This document shows, in pieces, positions 36,521-46,293 of a stretch of 64,000 nt of DNA (positions are counted from its first letter, which is position 1; every line of letters begins with the position of its first letter). This stretch comes from Gleimia europaea ACS-120-V-Col10b (GTDB taxonomy: Bacteria > Actinomycetota > Actinomycetes > Actinomycetales > Actinomycetaceae). A program made the translations under genes and the position numbers. Under the pieces are notes generated by a model. That model was not told where the DNA came from and searched no databases. It saw only the letters and a list, made by a program, of their open reading frames with translations. Where the stretch lies: NCBI RefSeq assembly GCF_000411155.1, contig NZ_KE150267.1, forward strand, positions 62,001 to 126,000, read 5' to 3'.

Positions 36521-37477
36521 CTATTCATTCCCCATTTCAAGTACACGTTTTGCAATGGCTGATTCGGTGATAAGTGTCCTGCAGAGTCCGGCATGGAGGG
36601 CCCCAAAGGTGACTTCACTCTTTTCCGAGCCGATGGCTATAGCAAGCGCGCGATCACAGTCTCGCAAGGACTCTAGGTTTATAGAGATAGTTCGCGCCTC
36701 CAAAGTAAGATCGACTATCGCCCCCTTGTTGTCGATATAGTGGCCGAGGATGTCGCCAACGCAGCCTCTCTGTTTAAGAGTAATTTGCTCGTGCGTGGAT
36801 ATACTTCCGGACTGTGCCAAAACTGAATTCGGTGTTAATGCGCCGAGAGAATAAATGGCAAGATCGGCTTTTTCTCCGAGTTCGATTGTTTTTTGTACAT
36901 GTGGATCAGCAAAGAAATGATCTACAAGACCTTGGCTGCCCGCTATTGCTGGCGCTGGCAACAAAAGAGTAGTTGGTTGTACAGATCGTTTCGCGACCGT
37001 TGCGATGATGCTGGCCGCATCAACGGTAAGTTCGACTGATAGTGCGCTGCCGTTCAGCTGCACGATAACGGGTTTGTGAAACACGTTATTAGGAAGGGCA
37101 TTCGCGATCGCAGAGACTGACCGCCCCCAGGACAAGCCAATTAATGATGGTGCCGGCCGTAGTTCTGCTACGTGATTCGCTGCAACACGAGCTGCGAGAT
37201 TCAACGTTGCCGCTTGGGTTGCCTGGGTGTCCACAACTATAGGGTGAACATCGCCAAATTTATTCCTGAGGGCGGACTCCAAATCGCGCCGGCGGGAGGC
37301 CGGATGGTGGATCCGGATTTCCACCAACCCGGTCTCGCGCGCCTTCTCAAGTAGACGGCCCACTTGCCAGCGCGAGAGCATCAGTCTATCTGCAACTTGA
37401 GATTGGTTATATCCGTCGTTGTAGTAGAGCTCAGCCGCTCGAACCATCAGCAGATCATCGTTGCTACTTAAGTTCAT
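36521..37477 (-). CDS. SorC/DeoR-type sugar-binding transcriptional regulator
   Basis: DNA-binding regulator with an N-terminal helix-turn-helix (about 15-50: [21 protein letters not shown]) and a C-terminal sugar-phosphate-binding domain (about 60-318) with the [12 protein letters not shown] loop. The Bacillus DeoR, which controls deoC, belongs to this family. It lies between the dehydrogenase and deoC genes with 2-3 base gaps, so it is autoregulated within the operon. A candidate operator lies upstream of the dehydrogenase. Confidence 0.9.
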   Translation of the reverse strand: MNLSSNDDLLMVRAAELYYNDGYNQSQVADRLMLSRWQVGRLLEKARETGLVEIRIHHPASRRRDLESALRNKFGDVHPIVVDTQATQAATLNLAARVAANHVAELRPAPSLIGLSWGRSVSAIANALPNNVFHKPVIVQLNGSALSVELTVDAASIIATVAKRSVQPTTLLLPAPAIAGSQGLVDHFFADPHVQKTIELGEKADLAIYSLGALTPNSVLAQSGSISTHEQITLKQRGCVGDILGHYIDNKGAIVDLTLEARTISINLESLRDCDRALAIAIGSEKSEVTFGALHAGLCRTLITESAIAKRVLEMGNE

Positions 37478-37480
37478 CGC

Positions 37481-38542
37481 CTAATTTGTTGGTAAATCCG
37501 CGCCATTAGGAAGGAACAGAACCTTCGACGAGTGGATGATTCGCTCGTACATGGAACGGATAGTCTCGTCGACCTTATCCAACGGCAGTTCGTGAGTAAT
37601 CATAAATTTCCACTTGAGATTTCCGCGTGCCATGTGCTCAAGCGTCGTTGTCCACTCCTTACCGGGGAACGGGGCAGAGAACGAGTTCCAAGATCCGCAG
37701 ATGTTAATTTCTAGTCGCATGAGGCGCGCCCAGCTGGCCGCAGAGATTTCTACCTCAGCCGGGGGGATGCCAATTAGTGTTACAGATCCATGCCGAGCTG
37801 TTACAGATACCGCTTGATCTGCGACTTTTGCAACGCCCGTAGTCTCCACCACGACATCAAATCCCTTATCAGCGACCGCTAGAAGGTCATCATACGAAGT
37901 GACAGCTTCGTCGGCTCCAGCCTCCAGAGCGAGCTTCGCTTTTTCTTCGCTAACGTCGCAAGCAACGATGCGGGTAGCTCCCATGATCCTCGCCCACTGA
38001 ACAGCAAAAAGCCCGATTGGTCCTCCACCGCCCATTACCAGCACTGAAGAACCGGCCGTAAGATTAGTGCGCCAAATAGCGTGGAGCGCAATTGCAGCTG
38101 GGTCGACCATGGCAGCAGCGCGAGCATCTAATCCTGCTGGAACTTTGAGTAGTAGCTTCGCAGGGCCTGCGACGTATTGCGCGTAAGCGCCGTGACGGCG
38201 TGAGCCATAGTAATCGTAGTTTTCACACAAGGAAAAATGGCCTTGTACGCACGGGGCACATTCAAAACAGGGGAGCATAGGAGGCACGGTAACAAGATCG
38301 CCGACTTCGAACCCTTCTACGCCTTCCCCCAGCTCGGCAATGTAAGCAGAGAACTCGTGTCCGGTCACGAGAGGGAGCTTGTGTGGCCCCTTCTTATACA
38401 TGCGTGCAAGGTCGGATCCGCAGACCCCGCAAGCCGCGATTTTCAGTAGAACTTCTCCCGGGACGGGACTAGGAATATCCATCTCTTCCAAGCGGATATC
38501 TCCAACATCGTGCATTTGCACTACTTGCATTTTCTTCGTCAT
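37481..38542 (-). CDS. Zinc-dependent medium-chain polyol dehydrogenase
   Basis: NAD(P)-dependent MDR alcohol dehydrogenase. The catalytic zinc residues are in CGVCGSD and GHEF. The four structural-zinc cysteines are in CFECAPCVQGHFSLC. The cofactor loop is VMGGGGPIGLFA. The C-terminal NSFSAPFPGKEW segment resembles galactitol-1-phosphate/arabitol-type dehydrogenases. It is 353 residues long; the ATG at 38542 (GTGAGGG upstream) is preferred over GTG at 38551. It is the first gene of the dehydrogenase-regulator-deoC-kinase operon. Confidence 0.87.
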   Translation of the reverse strand: MTKKMQVVQMHDVGDIRLEEMDIPSPVPGEVLLKIAACGVCGSDLARMYKKGPHKLPLVTGHEFSAYIAELGEGVEGFEVGDLVTVPPMLPCFECAPCVQGHFSLCENYDYYGSRRHGAYAQYVAGPAKLLLKVPAGLDARAAAMVDPAAIALHAIWRTNLTAGSSVLVMGGGGPIGLFAVQWARIMGATRIVACDVSEEKAKLALEAGADEAVTSYDDLLAVADKGFDVVVETTGVAKVADQAVSVTARHGSVTLIGIPPAEVEISAASWARLMRLEINICGSWNSFSAPFPGKEWTTTLEHMARGNLKWKFMITHELPLDKVDETIRSMYERIIHSSKVLFLPNGADLPTN

Positions 38543-38618
38543 ATCCCTCACCTTTGACGGTCATGATTTGAGTCACATTTGCCGGCAATTTCAGGATAGG
38601 TGTCAGTAATGGCGTTTT

Positions 38619-38646
38619 CAACAAATGTTGATAAAACCAACAAATG
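38619..38646. promoter_or_regulatory. Candidate SorC-type operator
   Basis: CAACAAATGTTG (38619-38630) is an inverted repeat, and CAACAAATG recurs at 38638-38646. It lies 77-104 bases upstream of the dehydrogenase start. A similar AACATTTTTGTTG stands at 41548-41560 upstream of the FGGY kinase. Confidence 0.4.
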
Positions 38647-38764
38647 AGCGGGTCGTAAGCTCGATTGAGCGGATGTTTAGTTGCTGGAGCGCTTTGAAGT
38701 TCTGGAAAAATCGACGGTTGGCTCTTGGTGAAAGCTTGCGGCCGATTAGTTGAATATTGGTTTG

Positions 38765-38813
38765 TCAAAGGGGTCGGTGGTGCAACGTATTGTCGCACCA
38801 CCGACCCCTTTGA
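38765..38813 (-). terminator. Long hairpin downstream of the gpsA-like gene
   Basis: TCAAAGGGGTCGGTGGTGC and its exact complement at 38795-38813 form a 19-bp perfect stem with an 11-base loop. No long T run follows, so termination strength is uncertain. It separates the two sugar operons. Confidence 0.7.
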
Positions 38814-38837
38814 CGTGTGTTTGTCGCTTCTAAAGAG

Positions 38838-39899
38838 CTAGCTCAGATCTGCGAAGAACTTCTCCCACGGAATATCTAGGGGAGCGTCCTCGGCAACCAC
38901 GGAGTAGAGGAAGCGGCACAGCGGGTACTCCTCCTCGCGAACCACGCCGCGCTCGGTCAGCTTGCGCAAAGCCGCGCCAACAACGTTGATCGCGGCAACG
39001 CCCTCGAGCGTGACGCCCTTCATTAGCTCGTCGCGCACGCGAGAGAACGGGATGCCTTCACCAACGTAGCCGCCCGCCTTCACGTTGCGGCCACCCATCG
39101 AGGTGACGAACATGTCGCCAACGCCGCCTAGACCGTCAGCCGTTTCCGGCTTGCCGCCCATGAACTTAACGAACGAGCGCAGCTCCTTCTGGCCCTGAGC
39201 AAAGAGAGCAGCCCCCATGTTGTACATGACGTAACGGTCGTTTTCCTTGCCTTGGCTGCGAAGCAGGCCATCCGCGAAGCCAGCAGCAAAAGCGTAAATG
39301 TTCTTCGTCGCAGCGCCAGTCTCGTGGCCAACAAAGTCAGTTGACGTCCACACATGGTAGTAGTCCGTACGGTAAAGGCCAGCCAGGTACTCCAAAGCTT
39401 CCTTATCCTCACCGGTGAATACAACCGCGGTGTCGTGGTGAACCGCGACCTCGCCTGCGATGGAGGGGCCAACAACAGCATTCCACGTGATCGACTCAGC
39501 GAGCTTCGGATCAAAATAGGAACGGTAAACATCGGGTAGCAACTTCAAGTTGCCGTCCTCATCCGCGCGCATACCCTTAGTCACGCACAGGAAGTGCTGA
39601 CCCGGCTGCATCATTGCGGCAAGCTGTTCGCCCGCCCACTCAACGCCAAACGAGTTCACACCACCCATCACAACGTCCGCGTCCTTGATGACCTCTGCGG
39701 CCTCTTCAAGCTGGTGCGCCTGAACAGACTCGGGGACCTTCAAATCAAGATTTGGGTGCACGCCCGTGGTCTGGATCGACTCAATGATCTCGCGATCCAA
39801 GAAGGTGCCAACAAGATGCACCTCGTTACCGTTCTCTGCCGACGGGAAGGCAAGCGCCGTTCCCATAATTCCCGAACCAAATACGACAATTTTCGCCAT
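38838..39899 (-). CDS. GpsA-like NAD(P)-dependent polyol-phosphate dehydrogenase
   Basis: Rossmann-type dehydrogenase related to glycerol-3-phosphate dehydrogenase. It has the N-terminal GSGIMGTALA loop, the CVTKGM segment, VVGPSIAGEVA, the catalytic lysine in ATKNIYAFAAG, and GLGGVGDMFVT. It is 353 residues long. Several blocks differ from housekeeping GpsA (for instance NGNEVHLVGT and PSAE near the cofactor site), and it sits after an FGGY kinase gene, eight bases away. A catabolic paralogue acting on the product of that kinase is likely. CTAGGAGAA precedes the ATG. Confidence 0.83.
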   Translation of the reverse strand: MAKIVVFGSGIMGTALAFPSAENGNEVHLVGTFLDREIIESIQTTGVHPNLDLKVPESVQAHQLEEAAEVIKDADVVMGGVNSFGVEWAGEQLAAMMQPGQHFLCVTKGMRADEDGNLKLLPDVYRSYFDPKLAESITWNAVVGPSIAGEVAVHHDTAVVFTGEDKEALEYLAGLYRTDYYHVWTSTDFVGHETGAATKNIYAFAAGFADGLLRSQGKENDRYVMYNMGAALFAQGQKELRSFVKFMGGKPETADGLGGVGDMFVTSMGGRNVKAGGYVGEGIPFSRVRDELMKGVTLEGVAAINVVGAALRKLTERGVVREEEYPLCRFLYSVVAEDAPLDIPWEKFFADLS

Positions 39900-39907
39900 A
39901 GCTTCTC

Positions 39908-41413
39908 CTAGTTCTCAGCATTCTTCATATCGGTCATAAGCTCCGCAAGGAGTGGGTAAATACGGCTGTGTAGCCGCATCCAACTAACGTATTTTTCGTG
40001 AGCTTGCGGATTCGGCTCCGTCCTCTCACCCAGATGAGCCATTGCCCGCGCAGCCGATTCAACATCGGGGTATGCTCCAACGCCAGCCATTGCGATCATG
40101 GCCGCCCCGTGTGCGGATAGCTCATCAACCTCAGACATTACGATTGGTAATCCCGTAGCGTCTGCAAAAATCTGCCTAATAAAGGGGGACCTGGCCGAGC
40201 CTCCCGTGGCGCGAAGCTCCACCAGCTTGCGGCCCGTGACCTCTTGCACGCGATTCAGGTTCTCAGCCAGCAACATTGCAGTGCCCTCAACGATAGACCT
40301 GAAAACGTGCGCGCGAGTGTGTCCCGTGGTGAATCCCACCATCGCGCCAGTCGCAAACGGATCCCAATCCGGTGACTGGCCCGCATTCCAATGCGGGAGC
40401 GTCAACAAGGCATCAGAACCAGGGGCAATACGGCTCGCCTCCGACTCCAAAGCTGGGTCCAAACCTCCCTCTAAAGCAGGATCGCCGAGGTTCTTCCTAA
40501 ACCAGTTGTAGAGCACCGAACCAGAGTTTTGCACGATCTCCAACACGTAAGTGCCCGGAATTCCGCCGATCAGCGTGCGGTAAGCGCGATCGAACTGATA
40601 CTCCTTCGAATGCGTGCCCGACACAACCGAGGTACCAATATTCACGTAAGCCAAGTCAGGGTCAATCGCCGCCGTACCAAGACCCGCTGCCTGCCCGTCT
40701 CCAACACCCGCAACCAGTACAACCTCCGGGCTCAAACCCCATTCGTTAGCGAGGCTCGGTAGCAGCGTACCAATCACATCACCAGCCCTGGTGAACTCCA
40801 CCATCTGATCGGGGCGCAACCCCGCAATCTCAAGTAGCTCATCAGAAAATGTTCGCGCCGCGATGTCGAACAAGTTAAGAGTGTCAATAGACCCCTCTGC
40901 AGAAACCCACTTTCCGGTAAGCGCATGAGAAAGATATGCATGCACGTCAACCAATTTGAAAGCTCCACTTAGAGTTTCCGGTTCGTGTTGCTTAAGCCAC
41001 GCCAGCTTATACAGGGCGGGAGTCGTATCAGCGGGCTTACCGGACAACTCGTGGATGTGGTCGGACCCGAACTCCTTGATCTGCTCACCCGCTCGCGAAT
41101 CGAGCCACAAGATTGCCGGGCGAATCGGGTTGCCATCCGCGTCGATAAGAGCAAACGATTCGCGCTGGTGCGTAATCCCGATAGCGGCAATACGCGCCCT
41201 ATCGCGCTCGCTCAGACCACTGACTGCCTCTGTGATTGCCTGATGCGTGGAATCCCACCACTGGCGCGGATCATGCTCGTAGTGATTTATTTGCGGGGAG
41301 AGGAGATCAATCTCCGCCCGTCCCATAGAGACAACGTCTCCAGACGTGTCGATCACAACCGCCTTCGTTGCGGTCGTTGAAGAATCAATAGCAATTACTA
41401 ATGGGTTGCTCAT
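39908..41413 (-). CDS. FGGY-family kinase (xylulokinase-like)
   Basis: ATP-dependent sugar or polyol kinase. N-terminal phosphate loop is AIDSSTTATKAVVID. The substrate-side blocks ITHQRESFALID and ILWLDSRAGEQI, the VAGVGDGQAAGLG aspartate region and the C-terminal ATGGSARSPFIRQIFAD adenosine block follow. It is 501 residues long. It forms a two-gene unit with the GpsA-like dehydrogenase. The kinase plus phosphate dehydrogenase pairing fits phosphorylation then oxidation of a polyol; xylulose is only one possibility. Confidence 0.82.
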   Translation of the reverse strand: MSNPLVIAIDSSTTATKAVVIDTSGDVVSMGRAEIDLLSPQINHYEHDPRQWWDSTHQAITEAVSGLSERDRARIAAIGITHQRESFALIDADGNPIRPAILWLDSRAGEQIKEFGSDHIHELSGKPADTTPALYKLAWLKQHEPETLSGAFKLVDVHAYLSHALTGKWVSAEGSIDTLNLFDIAARTFSDELLEIAGLRPDQMVEFTRAGDVIGTLLPSLANEWGLSPEVVLVAGVGDGQAAGLGTAAIDPDLAYVNIGTSVVSGTHSKEYQFDRAYRTLIGGIPGTYVLEIVQNSGSVLYNWFRKNLGDPALEGGLDPALESEASRIAPGSDALLTLPHWNAGQSPDWDPFATGAMVGFTTGHTRAHVFRSIVEGTAMLLAENLNRVQEVTGRKLVELRATGGSARSPFIRQIFADATGLPIVMSEVDELSAHGAAMIAMAGVGAYPDVESAARAMAHLGERTEPNPQAHEKYVSWMRLHSRIYPLLAELMTDMKNAEN

Positions 41414-41594
41414 CTGCTTATGTCCAATCTTTACACCGTCGTATTTTTCGACTGCAGTGATCTAATCAGTAGCTAAACACCCCTAAGTGATGGATACTTC
41501 CCCGAAGTACTTCACATATTGTGGATCAAGCTATCCAACGACAGATTAACATTTTTGTTGTTATTAGTAACTCATAATCAGGTATTTCAGCGCG

Positions 41595-41870
41595 TTAGAT
41601 TACGTTCGGTGTCCTAACGAACTCATGCCCCAAACCACAAGAAAGTAGGTGTCTTAAGAGGAGGTCGCTGACCTCGCCGGAATGGTGCATCAACTGCGCC
41701 AGGCGCTTAACCCCTTGGGCAAATAAATGTCTAGAAGACCACATCCGAACTGTTGCGAGCCTTGAGGAGGATTCAGACAACGGGAGCGGAATGTGGCAAC
41801 TGTCTGAGAATTTGGCGGTTAAATGCTCAATTAGGAACCGTAGAGGTTGCAAAAACATCCTGCAGAACAC
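41595..41870 (-). CDS. Small ORF, hypothetical, doubtful
   Basis: A 91-residue frame in the 658-base space between the FGGY kinase and the dpp genes. Its composition (FLIEHLTAKF, LLRHLLSCGLGHEF) could be protein, yet it has no clear ribosome site and no recognised family. The surrounding sequence holds a TTGACA/CAATAC promoter at 41941-41968 facing dppB and the palindrome GAAGTACTTC at 41503-41512. Confidence 0.2.
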   Translation of the reverse strand: MFCRMFLQPLRFLIEHLTAKFSDSCHIPLPLSESSSRLATVRMWSSRHLFAQGVKRLAQLMHHSGEVSDLLLRHLLSCGLGHEFVRTPNVI

Positions 41871-41940
41871 TAAGAGGAAGGTCTCAAAGACAGGATGAAA
41901 GATACTAAAACCTCAATAAAAGGCCTTATTGGTTTCTCAT

Positions 41941-41968
41941 TTGACACGAAATTAACTAGAGTCAATAC
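41941..41968 (+). promoter_or_regulatory. Candidate promoter of the peptide transporter operon
   Basis: TTGACA (41941-41946) and CAATAC (41963-41968) are 16 bases apart, about 100 bases upstream of dppB. A second TTGACA lies at 41975. Confidence 0.45.
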
Positions 41969-42071
41969 ACAGTTTTGACAATAATTCTGAGACCATCAGG
42001 AAATATTTGCGAGCTAAGAGGAACACAAAACGCCTTATGCGACAAACATGACCTGAAGAAAGTCAGAGCCT

Positions 42072-43055
42072 ATGTTCTACTACCTGGCACGCAGGCTTGC
42101 TAACTATGCTCTCCTGCTGTTCATTGCCGTGTCGCTGGCGTACTTCATCGCCTCCAACGCGCTAGACCCGAAGGCTGCTTACGACCTCACGGACCCGACC
42201 CGTGACTGGGACGCGCTCGAGCGAATGTTTATCGCATACAACATCTCAGATACCGTGCCCGTGTGGGATAGGTACACCATATGGCTCGGTAAAATATTCA
42301 CCGAATGGGACTGGGGGATGACGCCAACCGGCGCCTCCGTAAACTCCATTATCAGCATCCGCGTCTGGGTCTCTGTCAGGCTTATTATCATCGGCTCGAT
42401 CATCGGCATGGTTGGCGGCGTTGCCGTTGGTGCTTGGACTGCAACCAAGCAGTACTCCAAAACCGACCGTATCGTCTCAATCCTCGCCCTCGTTATCATC
42501 TCTACGCCGGTTATTGTTCTTGCAAACCTATTGCAGATCGGAGCCACCCAGTTCAACGTCGCAACCGGCACGCAGTTCTTCGAATTTACCGGCGAGACAG
42601 GCACCGTGGGTAACTACTTCGGCGCGGCTCTGGTCGACCGGATGCAGCACCTACTCCTGCCCACTATTTCCATGTCACTAACTGGTATTGCCTCCTACTC
42701 GCGTTACCAGCGCAACCTGATGCTTGACACTCTCGGAGCTGACTACGTGCGCACCGCGCGCGCCAAGGGCCTCGTCAAATCGAAGGCTGTAACTCGTCAC
42801 GCGCTACGCACCTCGCTAGTTCCTATGGCAACATTCTTCGCCTTCGCCGTGGCCACCCTGTTCCTCGGTGCCACCGTAACCGAGCAGGTGTTCGGCTGGC
42901 ACGGCATGGGCATCTTCGGTGTCTCGTCCATTCGCGGCCAAGACATCAACGGCACCACTGCGGTAGTTGCCTTCTCGGGCGCCTGTACACTAGCCGGTGC
43001 GCTCCTGTCTGACCTCCTCGTCGTCGTTATCGACCCGCGTGTAAGGGTGAGCTAA
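42072..43055 (+). CDS. Dipeptide/oligopeptide ABC permease (DppB type)
   Basis: Membrane subunit of a peptide importer. It has an N-terminal helix, an external loop (about 30-105) and five further helices. The family's EAA coupling loop is in LGADYVRTARAKGLVKSKAVTRHALR. It ends with VVVIDPRVRVS, as DppB proteins usually do. It is 327 residues long. It is the first gene of dppB-dppC-dppDF, two bases before dppC. Confidence 0.92.
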   Translation: MFYYLARRLANYALLLFIAVSLAYFIASNALDPKAAYDLTDPTRDWDALERMFIAYNISDTVPVWDRYTIWLGKIFTEWDWGMTPTGASVNSIISIRVWVSVRLIIIGSIIGMVGGVAVGAWTATKQYSKTDRIVSILALVIISTPVIVLANLLQIGATQFNVATGTQFFEFTGETGTVGNYFGAALVDRMQHLLLPTISMSLTGIASYSRYQRNLMLDTLGADYVRTARAKGLVKSKAVTRHALRTSLVPMATFFAFAVATLFLGATVTEQVFGWHGMGIFGVSSIRGQDINGTTAVVAFSGACTLAGALLSDLLVVVIDPRVRVS

Positions 43056-43056
43056 C

Positions 43057-44064
43057 ATGTCTAACCAACCCCAACCGCAAGAACGCGATGTTCGCAACGC
43101 CGAAACAGTTGGCGGCGAAACGGCCCTCGCAACCGGATCGGATCTGACCAAAGAAACCACACCCGAGGGTGCGGGTGGCAAGCCCGACAAGGGTAAATCC
43201 AAGCGCCTTTCTCGCGGTGCTCTAATCCGCCGGCGTTTCATGCGTTCAACCACCTCGAAAATCGGCCTCATCGGATTCGCAGTAGTTGTACTCATCGCAA
43301 TCTTTGGCCCCATGCTGGTTCCGTGGGACTACCAAGAAGTAACAACTTCCTTCCTTAAACCGCCAAATGCGGAACACTGGTTTGGCACCACCCAGGGCGG
43401 CCGCGACGTTCTGGCGCTAACCTTGGAAGGCTTGCGTAAGTCGCTAGTCATCGGCGTCTCGGTATCCGTTATCCAGGTAACCGTTGCTGCGATCGTTGGT
43501 GCTTCCGCAGCCTACTTCGGTGGCTTCTTTGAAAAGGCCGCGCTGTGGGTGATCGACCTCCTACTCGTGATCCCATCGTTCCTCATCATCGCTGTTATCT
43601 CGCAAAAGACCGGTGGAACGAACTCCTCGACGTTACTGTTCATCCTCCTGCTCGCGGGTTTCGGCTGGATGCTTACTGCGCGTGTCGTGCGGTCGATGAC
43701 ACTTTCAGTGAAGAACCTCGAATATGTGACGGCTGCGCGCTACATGTCGGTTCCCTCGCACGTCATCATCACAAAGCACATCATTCCGAACGTAGCGTCC
43801 TACCTGATCATCGACGCCGCGCTTGGCTTTGTTGCAGCGGTCATGTCAGAGACCGTGCTTTCATACTTCGGATTTGGCGTGCAACCACCAGAGACGTCAC
43901 TTGGTGTTCTCATCGCGGAAGGACAGGGCATGGCCACGACCTCGCCATGGATCTTCATGGCCCCGGCCACCATTCTTACCCTGACCCTTATTTTTGTTAA
44001 CTTCATCGGCGACGGACTGCGCGACGCAATCGACCCGTCCTCAAAGTCTGGAGGTCAAGCATGA
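43057..44064 (+). CDS. Dipeptide/oligopeptide ABC permease (DppC type)
   Basis: Second membrane subunit. A polar tail of about 65 residues precedes the first helix. FGTTQGGRDVLALTLEGLRKSL is the DppC entry block and YVTAARYMSVPSHVIITKHIIPN the EAA loop. It is 335 residues long. Its TGA overlaps the ATG of the ATPase gene by 4 bases (ATGA), so they are coupled. Confidence 0.92.
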   Translation: MSNQPQPQERDVRNAETVGGETALATGSDLTKETTPEGAGGKPDKGKSKRLSRGALIRRRFMRSTTSKIGLIGFAVVVLIAIFGPMLVPWDYQEVTTSFLKPPNAEHWFGTTQGGRDVLALTLEGLRKSLVIGVSVSVIQVTVAAIVGASAAYFGGFFEKAALWVIDLLLVIPSFLIIAVISQKTGGTNSSTLLFILLLAGFGWMLTARVVRSMTLSVKNLEYVTAARYMSVPSHVIITKHIIPNVASYLIIDAALGFVAAVMSETVLSYFGFGVQPPETSLGVLIAEGQGMATTSPWIFMAPATILTLTLIFVNFIGDGLRDAIDPSSKSGGQA

Positions 44065-46196
44065 GCCGCAAAAACCGTAAGCTAGACAATACGCCGGTAC
44101 CTCAGCGCCAAGAAGGCGTTCCAGTTCTTGACATCCAAGACCTAAACGTCAGCTTCCCCTCCGAAGATGGCGTTGTGCGCGCTGTTCGCGGTGTCAACCT
44201 AAAAGTGTACCCCGGTGAAGTGTTAGGCATTGTTGGCGAGTCCGGCTCCGGTAAGTCCGTCACCTCCCTGGCCGTCATGGGACTGCTTGACGAGTCTGCC
44301 AGTGTTGAAGGTTCGGTGAAGCTACACGGAACTGAGATCCTCGGTAAGTCCGACGCGTGGATGTCAAAGATTCGTGGCAAAAAAGTTGCGATGGTTTTCC
44401 AAGACCCCCTATCTGCACTCACTCCCGTGTACACGATCGGGGATCAGATTGTAGAAGCCTTAACGATCCACCAGAAGATGAGCAAGACAGCGGCACGAGA
44501 GCGAGCGGTTGAGCTCCTTGAACTGGTTGGCATTCCAAACCCTGAGGTTCGCTTCAAGGCATTCCCGCACGAATTTTCCGGCGGTATGCGCCAGCGTGTG
44601 ATGATCGCAATTGCGATTGCGAACGACCCTGACCTGATTATCGCGGACGAGCCAACCACCGCGCTAGACGTGACCATCCAAGCGCAGATCCTCGATCTGC
44701 TAAAGAAAGCGCAGCGGGAAACGAACGCGGCTGTCCTCATGATCACCCACGACCTCGGCGTCGTTGCGGGCATGGCTGATCGCGTTGCCGTTATGTATGC
44801 GGGGCGTTGCGTTGAATACGGTTCGGTCGATGACATCTTCTACCACTCGACGATGCCGTACACGGTTGGACTTCTCGGATCCCTGCCGCGTCCGGATCAA
44901 GACTCTTCCGAGCCCCTCGCCTCCGTTGAAGGTAACCCGCCTTCGATGCTGCAAGAACCAACGGGATGCCCGTTTGCGCCTCGTTGTCCGATCTCCACGG
45001 ACGCGTGTCTGAACGGTGAGCCGGAACTTCGCGTCTCACCCAATAACAATCCGAACGACGGCGTCGATCACACCGTTGCTTGTGTGCGTGCTGAAGACAT
45101 CGTTGAAAACAACTGGGATCACGCCAACATCTACCCGATGCCGGAAGCCTTCAGTTCGCCGATTGCAGACGAAGATCGCATGAAGCGTGATGAAGTCATG
45201 CGTGTAACCGGCCTGAAGAAATACTTCCCCCTCATGAAGGGCGCAGTATTCAAGAGGCAGGTTGGTACGGTTCATGCCGTCGATGAGATCTCGCTAGATA
45301 TTCGCGAGGGCGAGACCCTGGCGCTGGTAGGCGAATCCGGTTCCGGCAAAACCACGACCCTGCTTGAAGTGCTGAACCTGCAAAAACCGCAGGGTGGCAC
45401 CATCGTAGTGTTTGGTAAAGATGCGGCCTCCATGTCTGGCCGGGAGCGCCGCAAGGTGCGCGAGGACCTGCAGGTTGTGTTCCAAGACCCGATGGCTTCA
45501 CTGGATCCGCGCATGCCGATTTTCGACATCATCGCGGAGCCTTTGAAGTACAACAACTATCCGAAGGATCAGGTTGATGCGCGGGTTGAGGAGCTCATGA
45601 CACTCGTTGGTCTTGAGCCCGCACACCTCAACCGCTACCCGCGCCACTTCTCGGGCGGCCAGCGCCAAAGGATTGGTATTGCGCGTGCACTCGCATTGAG
45701 TCCGCGCCTCCTCGTGCTTGACGAGCCTGTCTCAGCGCTCGACGTTTCGATTCAAGCTGGTGTCATTAACCTGCTTGAGGAGCTACGTGCCAAGCTTGGC
45801 CTCTCATACCTGTTTGTTGCTCACGATCTCTCTGTGGTTCGCCATATTGCGGACCGTGTGGCCGTCATGTACTTGGGCAAGATCGTTGAAATTGGTGCGG
45901 TTAAAGAGGTCTTCGACCGGCCGCGTCACCCTTACACGCAAGCCTTGCTCTCGGCTATCCCGATTCCCGATCCGCGTAAGGAGCGTTCGCGTGAACGTAT
46001 CTTGCTTGAAGGGGATCTCCCGTCGCCCGCAAATCCGCCTTCGGGTTGCCGCTTCAGGACGCGTTGCCCTAAGTTCCTCACCCTAAGTGAGACAGATCAA
46101 CAGCGGTGCGTCAATGAGCACCCCGAACTCGAGGGGGACGGCGACGTGGACTCGATGAACGCCTGCCACTACCCCGAAGAGGCGCACATGTTCTAA
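44061..46196 (+). CDS. Fused double ATPase of the peptide transporter (DppD-DppF)
   Basis: Two ATPase domains in one 711-residue chain. Domain 1 (about 20-355) has Walker A GESGSGKS, signature FSGGMRQRV and Walker [13 protein letters not shown], ending with the peptide-transporter Cys block [10 protein letters not shown]. Domain 2 (about 375-711) has [34 protein letters not shown] and [10 protein letters not shown]. In other bacteria these are separate genes dppD and dppF. A terminator follows, 54 bases after the stop. Confidence 0.93.
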   Translation: MSRKNRKLDNTPVPQRQEGVPVLDIQDLNVSFPSEDGVVRAVRGVNLKVYPGEVLGIVGESGSGKSVTSLAVMGLLDESASVEGSVKLHGTEILGKSDAWMSKIRGKKVAMVFQDPLSALTPVYTIGDQIVEALTIHQKMSKTAARERAVELLELVGIPNPEVRFKAFPHEFSGGMRQRVMIAIAIANDPDLIIADEPTTALDVTIQAQILDLLKKAQRETNAAVLMITHDLGVVAGMADRVAVMYAGRCVEYGSVDDIFYHSTMPYTVGLLGSLPRPDQDSSEPLASVEGNPPSMLQEPTGCPFAPRCPISTDACLNGEPELRVSPNNNPNDGVDHTVACVRAEDIVENNWDHANIYPMPEAFSSPIADEDRMKRDEVMRVTGLKKYFPLMKGAVFKRQVGTVHAVDEISLDIREGETLALVGESGSGKTTTLLEVLNLQKPQGGTIVVFGKDAASMSGRERRKVREDLQVVFQDPMASLDPRMPIFDIIAEPLKYNNYPKDQVDARVEELMTLVGLEPAHLNRYPRHFSGGQRQRIGIARALALSPRLLVLDEPVSALDVSIQAGVINLLEELRAKLGLSYLFVAHDLSVVRHIADRVAVMYLGKIVEIGAVKEVFDRPRHPYTQALLSAIPIPDPRKERSRERILLEGDLPSPANPPSGCRFRTRCPKFLTLSETDQQRCVNEHPELEGDGDVDSMNACHYPEEAHMF

Positions 46197-46249
46197 AGGT
46201 GCAAGCGGCATCCTCGTACGCAATATTTCGCACTGAACAACTTCAAAAG

Positions 46250-46293
46250 CCGATGGTCTGCAACCAGGAAACGGATGCAGGCCGCCGGTTTTT
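46250..46293 (+). terminator. Terminator between the ATPase and substrate-binding protein genes
   Basis: CCG and GGTCTGCA pair with TGCAGGCC and CGG (one G-U pair, a 2-base internal loop), followed by TTTTT. The rest of 46197-46590 is an AT-rich leader without a gene. Confidence 0.7.

Noticed and set aside
41414..42071. A regulator gene for the FGGY kinase operon in the gap
   Set aside because: Neither strand shows a helix-turn-helix or a frame longer than 91 codons.
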